Counted from the first letter of the stretch, positions 14,030-22,363 are shown. The stretch: DNA of 25,971 bases from JAJKJG01 sp036386395 (GCA_036386395.1 DASVVU010000211.1:1-25971), one strand, 5' to 3'. Notes: generated by a model from the sequence alone, not told the origin. A program made the numbers and translations.

Positions 14030-16600
14030 ATGGAGCGCGATCCTCTCGGTTTCGTCTGGCGCGCGGCGCCGGTGCTGCATCTTTACGCCTTCGCGCTCCT
14101 GCTACTCGCGCTGCCGCTCGCCTGGATCGCCTTCGACCTCCTGCGCGTCGCCCTCGACCTCGGCGTCGCCGGCAAGATCTTCGAGACCTCGCCCTTCGCG
14201 GCTTTCCTGCGCCTGCAGATCGACCTGCCGGAGCGGGTCGCCGACCAGCCCCTGGTGCTGTTCCGCGGCGTCAGCCTCGAGCGCATGCCCTTCATCGCCG
14301 CGACCGCCATCGCCCTTGTCGCGCTCGCGCTCGCCGGCGCGCTCCTGGCGCTGCTGCTCGCCCGCATCGAGGCCGCGATCGGCCTCAGGGTCGCGGCACG
14401 GCTGCGGCGCGACATCCTCGGCGGCATCCTCAACGCGAGGCCCATCGCCAGGGACGACGCCCGGCAGGCGGCGGCGCTCGCGAGCGAGGGCCTTGCCCGC
14501 GACGCCGGCCGGCTCGGCGCCGCCGCGATCGTGCCCGTGATGGCGGGCGGCGGCATCGCGCTCGCGCTCCTCTATGCCCTGCGGGTCGACTGGCGCATCG
14601 CGGCGATTCTCGCCCTTCTCCTTGCGGCCGCGGCCTTCGTGTGGCCGTCGCGCCTCGCGGCGGAAGAAGGCGCGGCAGCAGCGCGACGCAACGAGGGTGC
14701 CTCGCTCAGGCGCGCCCTCGACGACCTCGTACGCCGCCTGCCCATGGTGCGGGCCCACGGCACCGGACCGCACGAGCGTCACCGGATCGAGCAGGAGTTG
14801 CGCAGCCGCGCAGCCCCCGTGCGGGCCGGCGAGCACCGCCTCGCCGCTGCGGCGGGCGCGTCGTTCCTCGTCACGATTCTAATCCCGGCCGCGGTCGTGG
14901 CGCTCGGGGCTTGGCTCGGCCTCACCGCCCGGGCGACGCCCGGCGAGGTCGCGGCGGCGGGCGTCGCCGGCATCGTCGGCGCGGTCGCGCTGAACAGCCT
15001 TTTGCGCTGGCGCCAGGAGCTTGCCGCGGCGCGACCTCTCTTCGAGGAGATCGCGCGCATGCTCGGCTCCTTCCAGGCCCGCGGGGCCTACGGCGGCACG
15101 GCGGCGCTCCCCGGCTCCGGGCCGGTCGTCGCCCGCAAGGTCACGGCCTACGATCCGGGGAGCGGCGCAAGGGTCGCAGGCCTCGACCTCTCGCTTGCGC
15201 TCCCGGCCCACGTCGCGGTCGTGGGCGACGCGGCCTCAGGCGCCGGGGCCTTCGCGGCGCTTATCGCCGGCCAGCTCGAGCCCCTCTCGGGCGAGCTGAC
15301 CTACGGCGGCGTGGATCTTCGCACCGCGGACCCCGCCGAGCGCGCCCGCCGCCTCGCCTTCGCGGGCGGCGACACGGTGCTGGTCGCCGGCTCCTTGCGC
15401 CAGAACCTCCTCTACGGCTGCCCCACTCCCGACGCGCCCGAAATGGAGCACCGGCTGACCGATGCCGCGACCGCCGTCGGCCTCGACCGCACGGTCCACG
15501 CCCGCGGCCTCTCGGGCACGGTCAACCCGGCCCGCGAGCCGAAGCTCGCCGCCGCCATCGTCGATGCCCGCCGGGCCGTGCGCGCGGCGCTTAAGGCGGA
15601 AGGCATGGAGGACTTGGTCGAGCCCTTCGACCCGAAGCGCTACAACCACCAAGCCACGGTCGGCGAGAACATCCTCTTCGGCATGCCCCTCGGCGACACC
15701 TTCCGCGAGGCGAACCTGCCCTCGCACCCCTTCGTGCGGGCGATCCTCGAGGCCGAGGGGCTGACGAAGCCGCTCACCGCCATGGGCCTCTCGATCGCGA
15801 CGAGCCTCGTCGAGATCTTTGCCGACATCCCGGACGGCCATCCCCTGTTCGACCGCTTTTCGTTCTTCACCTCGGCCGAGCGGGCCTACTTCGAGGACCT
15901 GGTCGAGCGCCAGGGCGAGCGCCGCCGCGGCACCGAGACCGCCCGCGACCGCGAGCGGCTCATGAGCCTGACGCTGCGCTACAGCGAGAGCCGCCACCGC
16001 CTCGGCCTCGTCACCCCCGACGTCGAGGCGCGCCTCGTCGCGGCCCGCGCCGCCTTCGCGAACCTTTTGCCGCTGAGCCTCAAGCCGGCGATCGAGTTCT
16101 ACGACCCGGACGCGCTCTGCGCCGCCGCGAGCCTGCAGGACAACCTCCTGTTCGGCCGCGTCAACCACGACCGGGCCGGCGCCGAGGCCCTGGTGCGCCG
16201 CCTCGTGCGCCGCGTCCTCACCGACCGCGGCCTCGACCAGGACGTGATGCGGATCGGTCTCGACAGCCCCGTCGACGTGCGCGGCTCGGACCTCGCGGGA
16301 AGCGAGGTCGCGGCGATCGACGTGGCGCGCTGCCTCGTGCGCGGCCCCGACACGCTGATCGTCGAGCATGCCTTCGCCGATCTCGCCCCGGCCGTTGCCG
16401 AGGAGGCGGTCGCGCGCCTGCGCCGCGCCCTCGTCGGGCGCGGCCTGATCGTCGTCCTGCGCGAGCTCTCAGGGCACATGGACACGCCGCCCTTCGACGC
16501 CGTCGTGCACCTCGACCGCGGCGTCGCGACGGTCGAGAACCGCCGCCGCAGCGCCGGCGCCGCCTCCGCCGATGCCGCCGTCCCGGAGCCGGTCGCCTGA
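14030..16600 (+). CDS. ABC-exporter-like protein with eroded ATPase domain
   Basis: An 856-residue protein laid out like a type-I ABC exporter. The membrane part (residues 1-345) has about five clear hydrophobic segments (roughly 14-40, 88-111, 165-183, 188-206 and 277-300). The nucleotide-binding part (from about 365) has lost its catalytic residues: the Walker A position reads GDAASGAGA (399-407, no Lys, no Ser/Thr), the signature reads LAGSE (755-759), Walker B reads TLIVEHA (775-781, Asp to Glu and Glu to His), and the H-loop reads VVLREL (no His). Between the Q-loop region and the signature lies an insert of about 240 residues. The segment N-L/I-L-F/Y-G appears three times: 459-463, 547-551 and 705-709. 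The frame is long and intact with uniform codon use, so it is not a pseudogene. TAAGG six bases before the ATG supports the start. ATP-driven transport is unlikely unless another subunit supplies the ATPase; function unknown. Confidence 0.85.
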   Translation: MERDPLGFVWRAAPVLHLYAFALLLLALPLAWIAFDLLRVALDLGVAGKIFETSPFAAFLRLQIDLPERVADQPLVLFRGVSLERMPFIAATAIALVALALAGALLALLLARIEAAIGLRVAARLRRDILGGILNARPIARDDARQAAALASEGLARDAGRLGAAAIVPVMAGGGIALALLYALRVDWRIAAILALLLAAAAFVWPSRLAAEEGAAAARRNEGASLRRALDDLVRRLPMVRAHGTGPHERHRIEQELRSRAAPVRAGEHRLAAAAGASFLVTILIPAAVVALGAWLGLTARATPGEVAAAGVAGIVGAVALNSLLRWRQELAAARPLFEEIARMLGSFQARGAYGGTAALPGSGPVVARKVTAYDPGSGARVAGLDLSLALPAHVAVVGDAASGAGAFAALIAGQLEPLSGELTYGGVDLRTADPAERARRLAFAGGDTVLVAGSLRQNLLYGCPTPDAPEMEHRLTDAATAVGLDRTVHARGLSGTVNPAREPKLAAAIVDARRAVRAALKAEGMEDLVEPFDPKRYNHQATVGENILFGMPLGDTFREANLPSHPFVRAILEAEGLTKPLTAMGLSIATSLVEIFADIPDGHPLFDRFSFFTSAERAYFEDLVERQGERRRGTETARDRERLMSLTLRYSESRHRLGLVTPDVEARLVAARAAFANLLPLSLKPAIEFYDPDALCAAASLQDNLLFGRVNHDRAGAEALVRRLVRRVLTDRGLDQDVMRIGLDSPVDVRGSDLAGSEVAAIDVARCLVRGPDTLIVEHAFADLAPAVAEEAVARLRRALVGRGLIVVLRELSGHMDTPPFDAVVHLDRGVATVENRRRSAGAASADAAVPEPVA

Positions 16601-16627
16601 GCGTCCGGCCTCGACCCCGAACCCGCC

Positions 16628-16645
16628 ATGTGCGCTGGCGCACAT
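16628..16645. promoter_or_regulatory. Perfect inverted repeat, candidate operator
   Basis: ATGTGCGCTGGCGCACAT has perfect eight-base arms around a TG centre. It lies in the 80-base gap between the ABC-like gene and the MBL hydrolase gene, 33 bases before the latter. The loop is too short for a stable RNA hairpin, so a DNA-binding dimer site is the simplest reading. The regulator is unknown. Confidence 0.35.
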
Positions 16646-16680
16646 CGCCTCGCGCAATTTTGAAGGACGGTGCGATTGTG

Positions 16681-17544
16681 ATGTCGCGCGTAGCAGAGCC
16701 CGCCGATGCGCTCCGGATTCGCTTCTGGGGCGTGCGGGGGTCCGTCTGCGCCTCGGGGCCGCAGTTCCGGGAGTTCGGCGGCCATACCCCCTGCGTCGAG
16801 GTGCGCTGCGGCGAGCGCCTGTTCGTCGTCGATGCCGGCACGGGCCTGACCGCCCTCGGCGCGGCGCTCGGGCCGGACGCGCCACGCGAATACGACATCC
16901 TCTTCAGCCACCTGCATCTCGACCACATCGGCGGGCTGCCCTTCTTCAAGCCCGCCCTTATGGGCGACCGCCTGATCCGCACCCACTGCGGCAACCTCGG
17001 CGGCGAGAGTGCCGAGAAAGCGCTCGACCGGGTCTATTCCCCGCCGATCTTCCCGGTCCGCCTCGACCAGCTTCCGTCGCGCTTCGAGCACGTCGGCTTC
17101 AGGGCCGGCGAGACGCTGCGCTTCGCGGACGGGCACGCGGTCGCGACCATCCCCCTGCCGCACCCGAACGGCGCGACCGGCTACCGCTTCGCCCATGCCG
17201 GACGGATCGCCTGCTACATCAGCGACATCGAGCATACCGACCCGTGGCCACCGGCCGACCTCGTGCGGTTCGTCGCGGGCGCCGACCTCGTGATCTACGA
17301 CGGCATGTTCTCCGAGGAGGAGTACCCGCGCTGCCGCGGCTGGGGCCACTCGACCTGGGCCAAGGGCGTCGCGCTCGCGAAGGCCGCGGGCGTCAAGGCG
17401 CTCGCGATCTTCCACCTCCACCCGGCCCACGACGACGCGTATCTCCGCGCCGCCGAGGCCGGGATCAAGGCCGCCATGCCGACGGCCTTCGTGGCGCGCG
17501 AAGGGCAGGACGTGACCCTCGCGGCCGTCCCGGAACCGGCGTAG
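16681..17544 (+). CDS. MBL-fold metallo-hydrolase
   Basis: A 287-residue metallo-beta-lactamase-fold protein of the group beginning IRFWGVRGSVCASGPQFREFGGHTPCVEV. The metal ligands are visible: HLHLDH (77-82), His161 in LPHPNG, Asp182 in YISDIEH, and His245 in IFHLHP; WGHST (His223) is also conserved in the group. This type resembles cyclic-nucleotide or phosphodiester hydrolases (PhnP/RNase Z-like) rather than beta-lactamases, but the substrate is unknown. An AAGGA site precedes both GTG 16678 and ATG 16681; ATG is used. It follows the ABC-like gene by 80 bases, with a perfect inverted repeat between them. The 170-base gap after it holds a CCGCCGCGGCGG palindrome at 17561-17572 and nothing else clear. 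Confidence 0.88.
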   Translation: MSRVAEPADALRIRFWGVRGSVCASGPQFREFGGHTPCVEVRCGERLFVVDAGTGLTALGAALGPDAPREYDILFSHLHLDHIGGLPFFKPALMGDRLIRTHCGNLGGESAEKALDRVYSPPIFPVRLDQLPSRFEHVGFRAGETLRFADGHAVATIPLPHPNGATGYRFAHAGRIACYISDIEHTDPWPPADLVRFVAGADLVIYDGMFSEEEYPRCRGWGHSTWAKGVALAKAAGVKALAIFHLHPAHDDAYLRAAEAGIKAAMPTAFVAREGQDVTLAAVPEPA

Positions 17545-17714
17545 GAGGCACGACGCCGCTCCGCCGCGGCGGTCGGCCTTCGGCGGGCGCGCCATCACGA
17601 AACCGCACGGGACCGATCAGCATCTTTCATCGGATCGCACCGGCTCCCGCCATTGACGTGGAGCGTGGGGAGGCGTTCGGTAGGACAATAGCACTGACCT
17701 GATCGGAGGCTTCC

Positions 17715-18587
17715 GTGGCTTGGCATTCGCAGACCTGGACGTGGTTCGACGGGGGGTGGCACGAGGGCAATCCCCCGTTCATCGGGCCGCGCACGCACGC
17801 CGCCTGGCTCGGCTCCTCGGTGTTCGACGGCGCGCGGGTGTTCGAGGGCGTCATGCCCGACATGGACCGCCACGCCGCCCGCGTGAACCGGTCGGCCGAG
17901 AGCATGGGCCTGAAGCCCACCATGGCGCCGGAAGCCATCGTCGGGCTGACGCGCGAGGGCGCCAAGAAGTTTGCGCCGGGGGCGGCGCTCTACGTCAAAC
18001 CCATGTACTGGGCCGAGGCCGACGGCCCCTCGACGATCCTGTTCGACCCCGACTCGACCCGTTTCGCGCTCTGCCTCTTCGAGGCGCCGATGCCGCAGCC
18101 CGTCGGCTTCTCGGTTACAAGGTCGAGCTTCCGCCGCCCGACGCTGGAGACCATGCCGACCGACACCAAGGCCGGCTGCCTCTACCCGAACAACGCCCGG
18201 GCGCTTCGCGAGGCCCGCGCCAAGGGCTTCGACAACGCGCTTGTCTGCGACATGCTCGGCAACGTCGCCGAGACCACCACCGCCAACATTTTTCTGGCGA
18301 AGGATGGCGTCGTGCACACGCCCGCGCCGAACGGCACGTTCCTCAACGGCATTACCCGCCAGCGCGTCATCGCGCTCCTGCGCGACGCGGGCGTCACGGT
18401 CCACGAGTCGACCCTGCGCTACGAGGACTTCTTGGGCGCCGACGAAATCTTCTCGAGCGGCAACTACTCCAAGGTCATGCCGGTCATCCGCATCGACGAC
18501 CGCGACCTCCAGAGCGGCCCGCTCTACCGCAAGGCCCGCGAGCTCTACTGGGACTTCGCCCACAGCCGGGCGGCGGAGGCGGCTTAG
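17715..18587 (+). CDS. Branched-chain-type aminotransferase (class IV)
   Basis: A 290-residue PLP enzyme of fold type IV. The Schiff-base lysine is Lys152 in DTKAGCLYPNNARAL, the Glu in NVAETTTANIFL (Glu186) should contact the PLP ring nitrogen, and GITR (212-215) is the usual phosphate-binding turn. The N-terminus WTWFDGGWHEG and the early VFDGARVFEG block fit branched-chain aminotransferase-like proteins, which move amino groups between Leu/Ile/Val and 2-oxoglutarate. D-amino acid or aminodeoxychorismate-lyase-like activity cannot be excluded without structure-guided comparison. The GTG at 17715 has GGAGG five to six bases upstream. A TTGACG at 17653 could be a -35 box, but no good -10 follows. 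A repeat pair separates it from the converging murJ. Confidence 0.85.
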   Translation: MAWHSQTWTWFDGGWHEGNPPFIGPRTHAAWLGSSVFDGARVFEGVMPDMDRHAARVNRSAESMGLKPTMAPEAIVGLTREGAKKFAPGAALYVKPMYWAEADGPSTILFDPDSTRFALCLFEAPMPQPVGFSVTRSSFRRPTLETMPTDTKAGCLYPNNARALREARAKGFDNALVCDMLGNVAETTTANIFLAKDGVVHTPAPNGTFLNGITRQRVIALLRDAGVTVHESTLRYEDFLGADEIFSSGNYSKVMPVIRIDDRDLQSGPLYRKARELYWDFAHSRAAEAA

Positions 18588-18620
18588 TCTAGAGATTCCA
18601 TCTGGGCCGCCTTCCCAAGC

Positions 18621-18738
18621 CCTCATCCTGAGGTGCCCGGGAAGCGGGCCTCGAAGGACGCACCCTGCCGATGCAACGTCCAACCGCCGGTGCGTGCTTC
18701 GAGGCTCGGCCTTCGGCCTCGCACCTCAGCATGAGGAG
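18621..18738. repeat. Inverted pair of a 45-base interspersed repeat
   Basis: Bases 18621-18664 start CCTCATCCTGAGGTGC and end CCTCGAAGGACGCACC. The minus strand of 18689-18738 carries a diverged copy that starts CCTCATGCTGAGGTGC and ends CCTCGAAGCACGCACC. The copies face each other across 24 bases between two converging genes, so the RNA could form a long hairpin. This TGAGG...CTCGAAG type of repeat is common between genes in Hyphomicrobiales. It may also serve as a transcript end. Confidence 0.7.
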
Positions 18739-18759
18739 AGTTGGTAGCCGGGTCCGCAG

Positions 18760-20283
18760 TCAAGCCCGCTGGAGCCGTACGCCGAGGAGCTTGAGGGCGA
18801 GGAGCAATGCGGCCCCGTAGAGGAGGGCGCCGCCGAGGGCGAGGAGAGCGAGTGCGGTTTCCTCGCGCCACGACGCGAGCGGCGCAACAAGGCGGGCGAC
18901 CGGCGCCTGCGCCAATACGGTGTAGAGCGCGAGGACGAGGCTCGCCGCGATGACCGCCGCGAGCACCTTGCCCAACGCGGCGCTCGGTGCGGTCCAATCC
19001 CGCCGATAGGCGAGCCCGAAGAGCAGGGCGACGTTGACCCAGGCCCCGGCCGCGGTCGCGAGCGCGAGGCCGGCGACCCCGAAGGGGCGCATCAGGACGA
19101 GCTTGAGGGCGACGTTCACGGCGACCGCGATCAGTGCGGCAACCACCGGCGTCAGGGTGTCGGAGCGGGCATAGAAGCTCGCGACGGCGGAGCGGATCAG
19201 CACCACGGCCGGCAAGCCGACCGCGTAGGCCGCGAGCACCGCGCCGGCGCGCTCGGCGGCGGCGAGGTCGAAGACGCCGCGGCGGAACAGCGCCGCCATG
19301 ATGAGGTCCGGCACGATCAGGAAGGCGACGGTGAAGGGGGCGGCGAGCGCAAGCGTGAAGCCGAGCGCCCGGTTCTGCGCCCCGTGGGCGCCGGCCGTGT
19401 CGCCGGCGGCGAGGCGGCGGCTCATCTCGGGCAGGAGCACGGTGCCGGCCGCGATGCCGATGACGCCGACGGGGAGCTGGTAGAGCCGGTCGGCGTAGTA
19501 GAGCGACGACACGGCGCCGGTCGGCAGGAACGAGGCGATGATCGTGTCGGCGAACATCGCGATCTGGATTCCGGCCGAGCCCACCACCGCCGGGCCAAGC
19601 GCCTTGAAAAACCTTTTCAGCGTTTCGTCGAGGCGCGGGCGGACAAGCGCCGGCGCGATCCCGGCCCGACGCGCGTCCGCCCAGACGAGGAGGAACTCGA
19701 GCACCCCCGCCGCCGCGACGCCCCAGGCCGCCGCGTGCCCGGCGGTCGGGAACAGGAACGCGACGGAAAGCGCCGCCACCATCGACACGTTGAGGAGGAC
19801 CGGCGCCGCCGCCGCGGCGGCGAAGCGCTCGTGCGCGTTGAGGAGGCCCGAGAGCAGCGTCACGAGCGTGACGAAGAGGAGATAGGGGAAGGTGATGCGG
19901 GTGAGCGTCACCGCGAGCGCAAATTTCTGGGGGTCGTCCGCGAACCCCGGCGCAAGCAGCCGCACGACCCACGGCATGCCGGCGAAGGCGACTGCGAGCA
20001 GCGCCACCTGGACGGCGAGCATGAGCGTAAACACCCGGTCGGCGAATCTGCGGGCGTCCGCCGGGTCCGTCTCCCGCGCCCGCGCGTAGGCCGGCACGAA
20101 GGCGGCGTTGAAGGCGCCCTCGCCGAAGATCGCCCGGAAGTGGTTCGGCAGGCGAAGGGCCACCACGAAGGCGTCGGCGATCGGGCCGACGCCCATCACG
20201 GCCGCGATGACGACGTCGCGCACGAACCCCGTGACGCGGGAGACGAGCGTCCACCCGCCGACCGAGAGGATGTGGCGCAGCAT
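18760..20283 (-). CDS. murJ: Lipid II flippase MurJ
   Basis: A 507-residue inner-membrane protein of the MOP superfamily with about 14 hydrophobic helices. The N-terminus LRHILSVGGWTLVSRVTGFVRDVVIAAVMGVGPIADAFVVALRLPNHFRAIFGEGAFNAAFVPAYAR is diagnostic, including the Arg and Asp residues of the central cavity. MurJ moves lipid II from the inner to the outer face of the membrane for peptidoglycan synthesis and is essential in many bacteria. Length is normal and no damage is seen. The ATG at 20283 has AAGGA about 14 bases upstream. It lies 126 bases after a glycosyltransferase on the same strand, with a hairpin repeat in the gap, so co-transcription is uncertain. Confidence 0.97.
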   Translation of the reverse strand: MLRHILSVGGWTLVSRVTGFVRDVVIAAVMGVGPIADAFVVALRLPNHFRAIFGEGAFNAAFVPAYARARETDPADARRFADRVFTLMLAVQVALLAVAFAGMPWVVRLLAPGFADDPQKFALAVTLTRITFPYLLFVTLVTLLSGLLNAHERFAAAAAAPVLLNVSMVAALSVAFLFPTAGHAAAWGVAAAGVLEFLLVWADARRAGIAPALVRPRLDETLKRFFKALGPAVVGSAGIQIAMFADTIIASFLPTGAVSSLYYADRLYQLPVGVIGIAAGTVLLPEMSRRLAAGDTAGAHGAQNRALGFTLALAAPFTVAFLIVPDLIMAALFRRGVFDLAAAERAGAVLAAYAVGLPAVVLIRSAVASFYARSDTLTPVVAALIAVAVNVALKLVLMRPFGVAGLALATAAGAWVNVALLFGLAYRRDWTAPSAALGKVLAAVIAASLVLALYTVLAQAPVARLVAPLASWREETALALLALGGALLYGAALLLALKLLGVRLQRA

Positions 20284-20323
20284 CTAAACCATGATCCTTC
20301 GCCGGGCGTGAGCGCGTTTCTCC

Positions 20324-20370
20324 TCTCCCCGCTTGTGGGGAGAGGGGGGCGACCGGCTCAGGATGAGGGG
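20324..20370. repeat. Hairpin-forming interspersed repeat
   Basis: CTCTCCCC and GGGGAGAG (20324-20331 and 20337-20344) can form an eight-base stem over a short GCTTG loop, followed by a G-rich tail ending GGATGAGGGG. The core resembles the hairpins near 152-178 and 23818-23856 but has CTCTCCCC arms. It lies upstream of murJ, after the glycosyltransferase. Confidence 0.5.
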
Positions 20371-20409
20371 CATAAGAGCTTGGCCCGAATGAGCGATGTC
20401 CATAGCTTT

Positions 20410-21408
20410 TTAAAGCCGCGCGGCGCGGCGCTCGTCGCGCACGAGCCCGGGCGGGGGCGGATGGGCGACGTCCTCGACGCCGCCGACCCGCTCGGCCACG
20501 ACGTAGAGCGGCCGGCGCTTCACCTCTGCGAAGATGCGGCCGATGTACTCGCCGAGGATGCCGAGGGAGAGAAGCTGCACGCCGCCGAGGAACATGATCG
20601 AGACGATGAGCGAGGGGTAGCCGGCGACGTCCGGCCCGAACAGCAGGGTCCTGACGAAGAAGTAGACTGCCGCCGCGATGGAGAAGAGCGAGATCACGCC
20701 GCCGAGCCAGGTCCAGACGCGCAGCGGCACGGTCGAGAACGCCGTGATGCCGTCGAAGGCGAAGCGGAACAGCTTGCGGAAGCTCCACTTCGAGACGCCG
20801 CTCTCGCGCTCCGCGACCGTGAACGGCACGCCGACCGAGCGGAAGCCGATCCAGGCGTAGAGCCCCTTTGAGAAGCGCGCCCGCTCGGGCAGCCCCCGCA
20901 GCACGGCGACCCCTTTGGCGTCGATGAGGCGGAAGTCGCCGGCGCCGGCCGGCAGGCGGGTCTCGCCGAAGCGGTCGAAGAGGCGGTAGAACAGGCGCGC
21001 GAAGCCGCGCTTCACCGGGCTCTCGTCCGCGCGGCTCGTGCGCTCGCCGTAGACCATGACGTAGCCCTCGCGCCAGCGCGCGACAAAGGTTTCGATCGCC
21101 TCAGGCGGGTGCTGCAGGTCCGCGTCCATGATGACGACGGCGCGGCCCCGCGCGTGGTCGAGCCCGGCCGCGATCGCGATCTCCTTCCCGAAGTTGCGGG
21201 AGAACGAGACCGCGCCGATGCGCGGATCGGCGAGGTTGCGGGCCCGAATCGCCGCGAGCGTCCCGTCCTCGCTGCCGTCGTCGACGAAGACGACCTCCCA
21301 CGAGGCCGCAACGCGCTCGAGCACCGGCACGAGGCGTTCGCAGAGGGGTCCGACGTTGCCGGCCTCGTTGAAGACCGGGACGACGACGCTGATCTCGGGG
21401 ATGGACAC
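20410..21408 (-). CDS. GtrB/Dpm1-like membrane glycosyltransferase (GT2)
   Basis: A 332-residue polyprenyl-phosphate glycosyltransferase. ISVVVPVFNEAGNVGPLCERL opens the GT-A domain, VVFVDDGSEDGT is the nucleotide site, MDADLQHPPE carries the DxD (95-97), and SGVSKWSFRKLFRFAFDGI is the conserved segment before the membrane part. Two membrane helices follow (about 229-253 and 265-290), as in GtrB and ArnC. It probably transfers a sugar from a nucleotide donor to undecaprenyl phosphate for glycan or lipid decoration; the sugar is unknown. The GTG at 21408 is favoured because AAGGA lies 10 bases upstream and homologues start with a similar SIPEISVV; ATG at 21438 is the alternative. It is divergent from the HpnK-like deacetylase gene. 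Confidence 0.9.
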   Translation of the reverse strand: MSIPEISVVVPVFNEAGNVGPLCERLVPVLERVAASWEVVFVDDGSEDGTLAAIRARNLADPRIGAVSFSRNFGKEIAIAAGLDHARGRAVVIMDADLQHPPEAIETFVARWREGYVMVYGERTSRADESPVKRGFARLFYRLFDRFGETRLPAGAGDFRLIDAKGVAVLRGLPERARFSKGLYAWIGFRSVGVPFTVAERESGVSKWSFRKLFRFAFDGITAFSTVPLRVWTWLGGVISLFSIAAAVYFFVRTLLFGPDVAGYPSLIVSIMFLGGVQLLSLGILGEYIGRIFAEVKRRPLYVVAERVGGVEDVAHPPPPGLVRDERRAARL

Positions 21409-21501
21409 GCCTTGATCGATCCTTGGCCGGAGGGGCATAGAGAGCCGAGTTCGGCCCGATCCTCAAGAGCGCCGTGCCGCAGCGGCCCCGGAGCGACCCG
21501 C

Positions 21502-22353
21502 TTGTCCCCGATAACGCACGTCGTCCTCTGCGCCGACGACTTCGGGCTGACCGAAGGGGTGAGCCGCGGGATTCTCGAGCTTGCCCATATGGGCCGGCTC
21601 TCGGCGACGAGCGCCATGACGAATTGTCCCGCCTTCCCGCGCATGGCGCCGGGGCTCGCGGACCTCGACGGCCGCATCAGTGTCGGGCTCCACCTCAACC
21701 TCGCGGCGGGCGAGCCGCTCGGGCCGATGCCGGCCTTCGCGCCGGACGGGCGTTTCCCCGACCCCCGCGACACGGTCCGGCGCGCGTTCACGGGCCGCCT
21801 GCCGCTCGATGAGATTTCCGCCGAGATCCACCGGCAGCTCGACGCCTTCGAGATGGCGCTCGGCCGCCCGCCCGACTTCGCCGACGGCCACATCCACGTG
21901 CACGTCCTGCCGGGGGTGCGCTCAGGACTCCTGCGGGCCTTGGCCGAGCGGGCGCCCGGCGCGTGGGTGCGCGATCCGCGGGACCGGATCGCCGCCGTCG
22001 TGCGGCGCGGCGTCTCGGTGCGCAAGGCCCTGACGGTGCAGGGCTTCTCCATGGGCTTCGGGGCGGCGGCGCGGCGGCGCGGCCTTCGGACGAACGAGGG
22101 GTTCTCGGGCTTCAGCCCCTTCGACCAGCGGAGCGAGGGCGAGATGCACCGGACCTTCGACGCTGCCTTCTCGTTCCTCGGGCCGCGGCCCCTCGTCATG
22201 TGCCACCCGGGCTATCCGGACGACGCGCTGCGGGCGCTCGATCCCCTCGTCGAGCCGAGGGCCCTGGAGCTCGCCTATCTGCGATCGGGGCGGTTCCGAG
22301 AGCTTCTGGAGGAGCGGAGAATCGCGCTCGTAGGTGGGCCCGCACCTTCGTGA
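21502..22353 (+). CDS. ChbG/HpnK-like deacetylase (YdjC family)
   Basis: A 283-residue YdjC-fold deacetylase. The metal motif ADDFG (11-15), HLNL (64-67), DGHIHVH (128-134) and CHPGYPDD (234-241) are all present, so it should be active. The family removes acetyl groups from N-acetylated sugars; ChbG acts on chitobiose, and HpnK is associated with hopanoid side-chain synthesis. No other hopanoid gene is in the window, so the HpnK name is only a family label. The TTG at 21502 is preferred because GGAG lies eight bases upstream and it puts the ADDFG motif near the N-terminus, as usual. It is divergent from a GtrB-like glycosyltransferase and converges on the globin gene with 10 bases between the stops. 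Confidence 0.9.
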   Translation: MSPITHVVLCADDFGLTEGVSRGILELAHMGRLSATSAMTNCPAFPRMAPGLADLDGRISVGLHLNLAAGEPLGPMPAFAPDGRFPDPRDTVRRAFTGRLPLDEISAEIHRQLDAFEMALGRPPDFADGHIHVHVLPGVRSGLLRALAERAPGAWVRDPRDRIAAVVRRGVSVRKALTVQGFSMGFGAAARRRGLRTNEGFSGFSPFDQRSEGEMHRTFDAAFSFLGPRPLVMCHPGYPDDALRALDPLVEPRALELAYLRSGRFRELLEERRIALVGGPAPS

Positions 22354-22363
22354 GCTTCAGCGC

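Noticed and set aside
17561..17572. CCGCCGCGGCGG palindrome after the MBL hydrolase
   Set aside because: Simple GC-rich palindrome expected by chance at this base composition.
17653..17686. TTGACG as a promoter for the aminotransferase gene
   Set aside because: No acceptable -10 box occurs 16-18 bases downstream.
18623..20788. Long minus-strand frame across murJ and part of the glycosyltransferase
   Set aside because: Arg/Ala/Pro-rich out-of-frame translation; MurJ and GT2 motifs are in the other frames.
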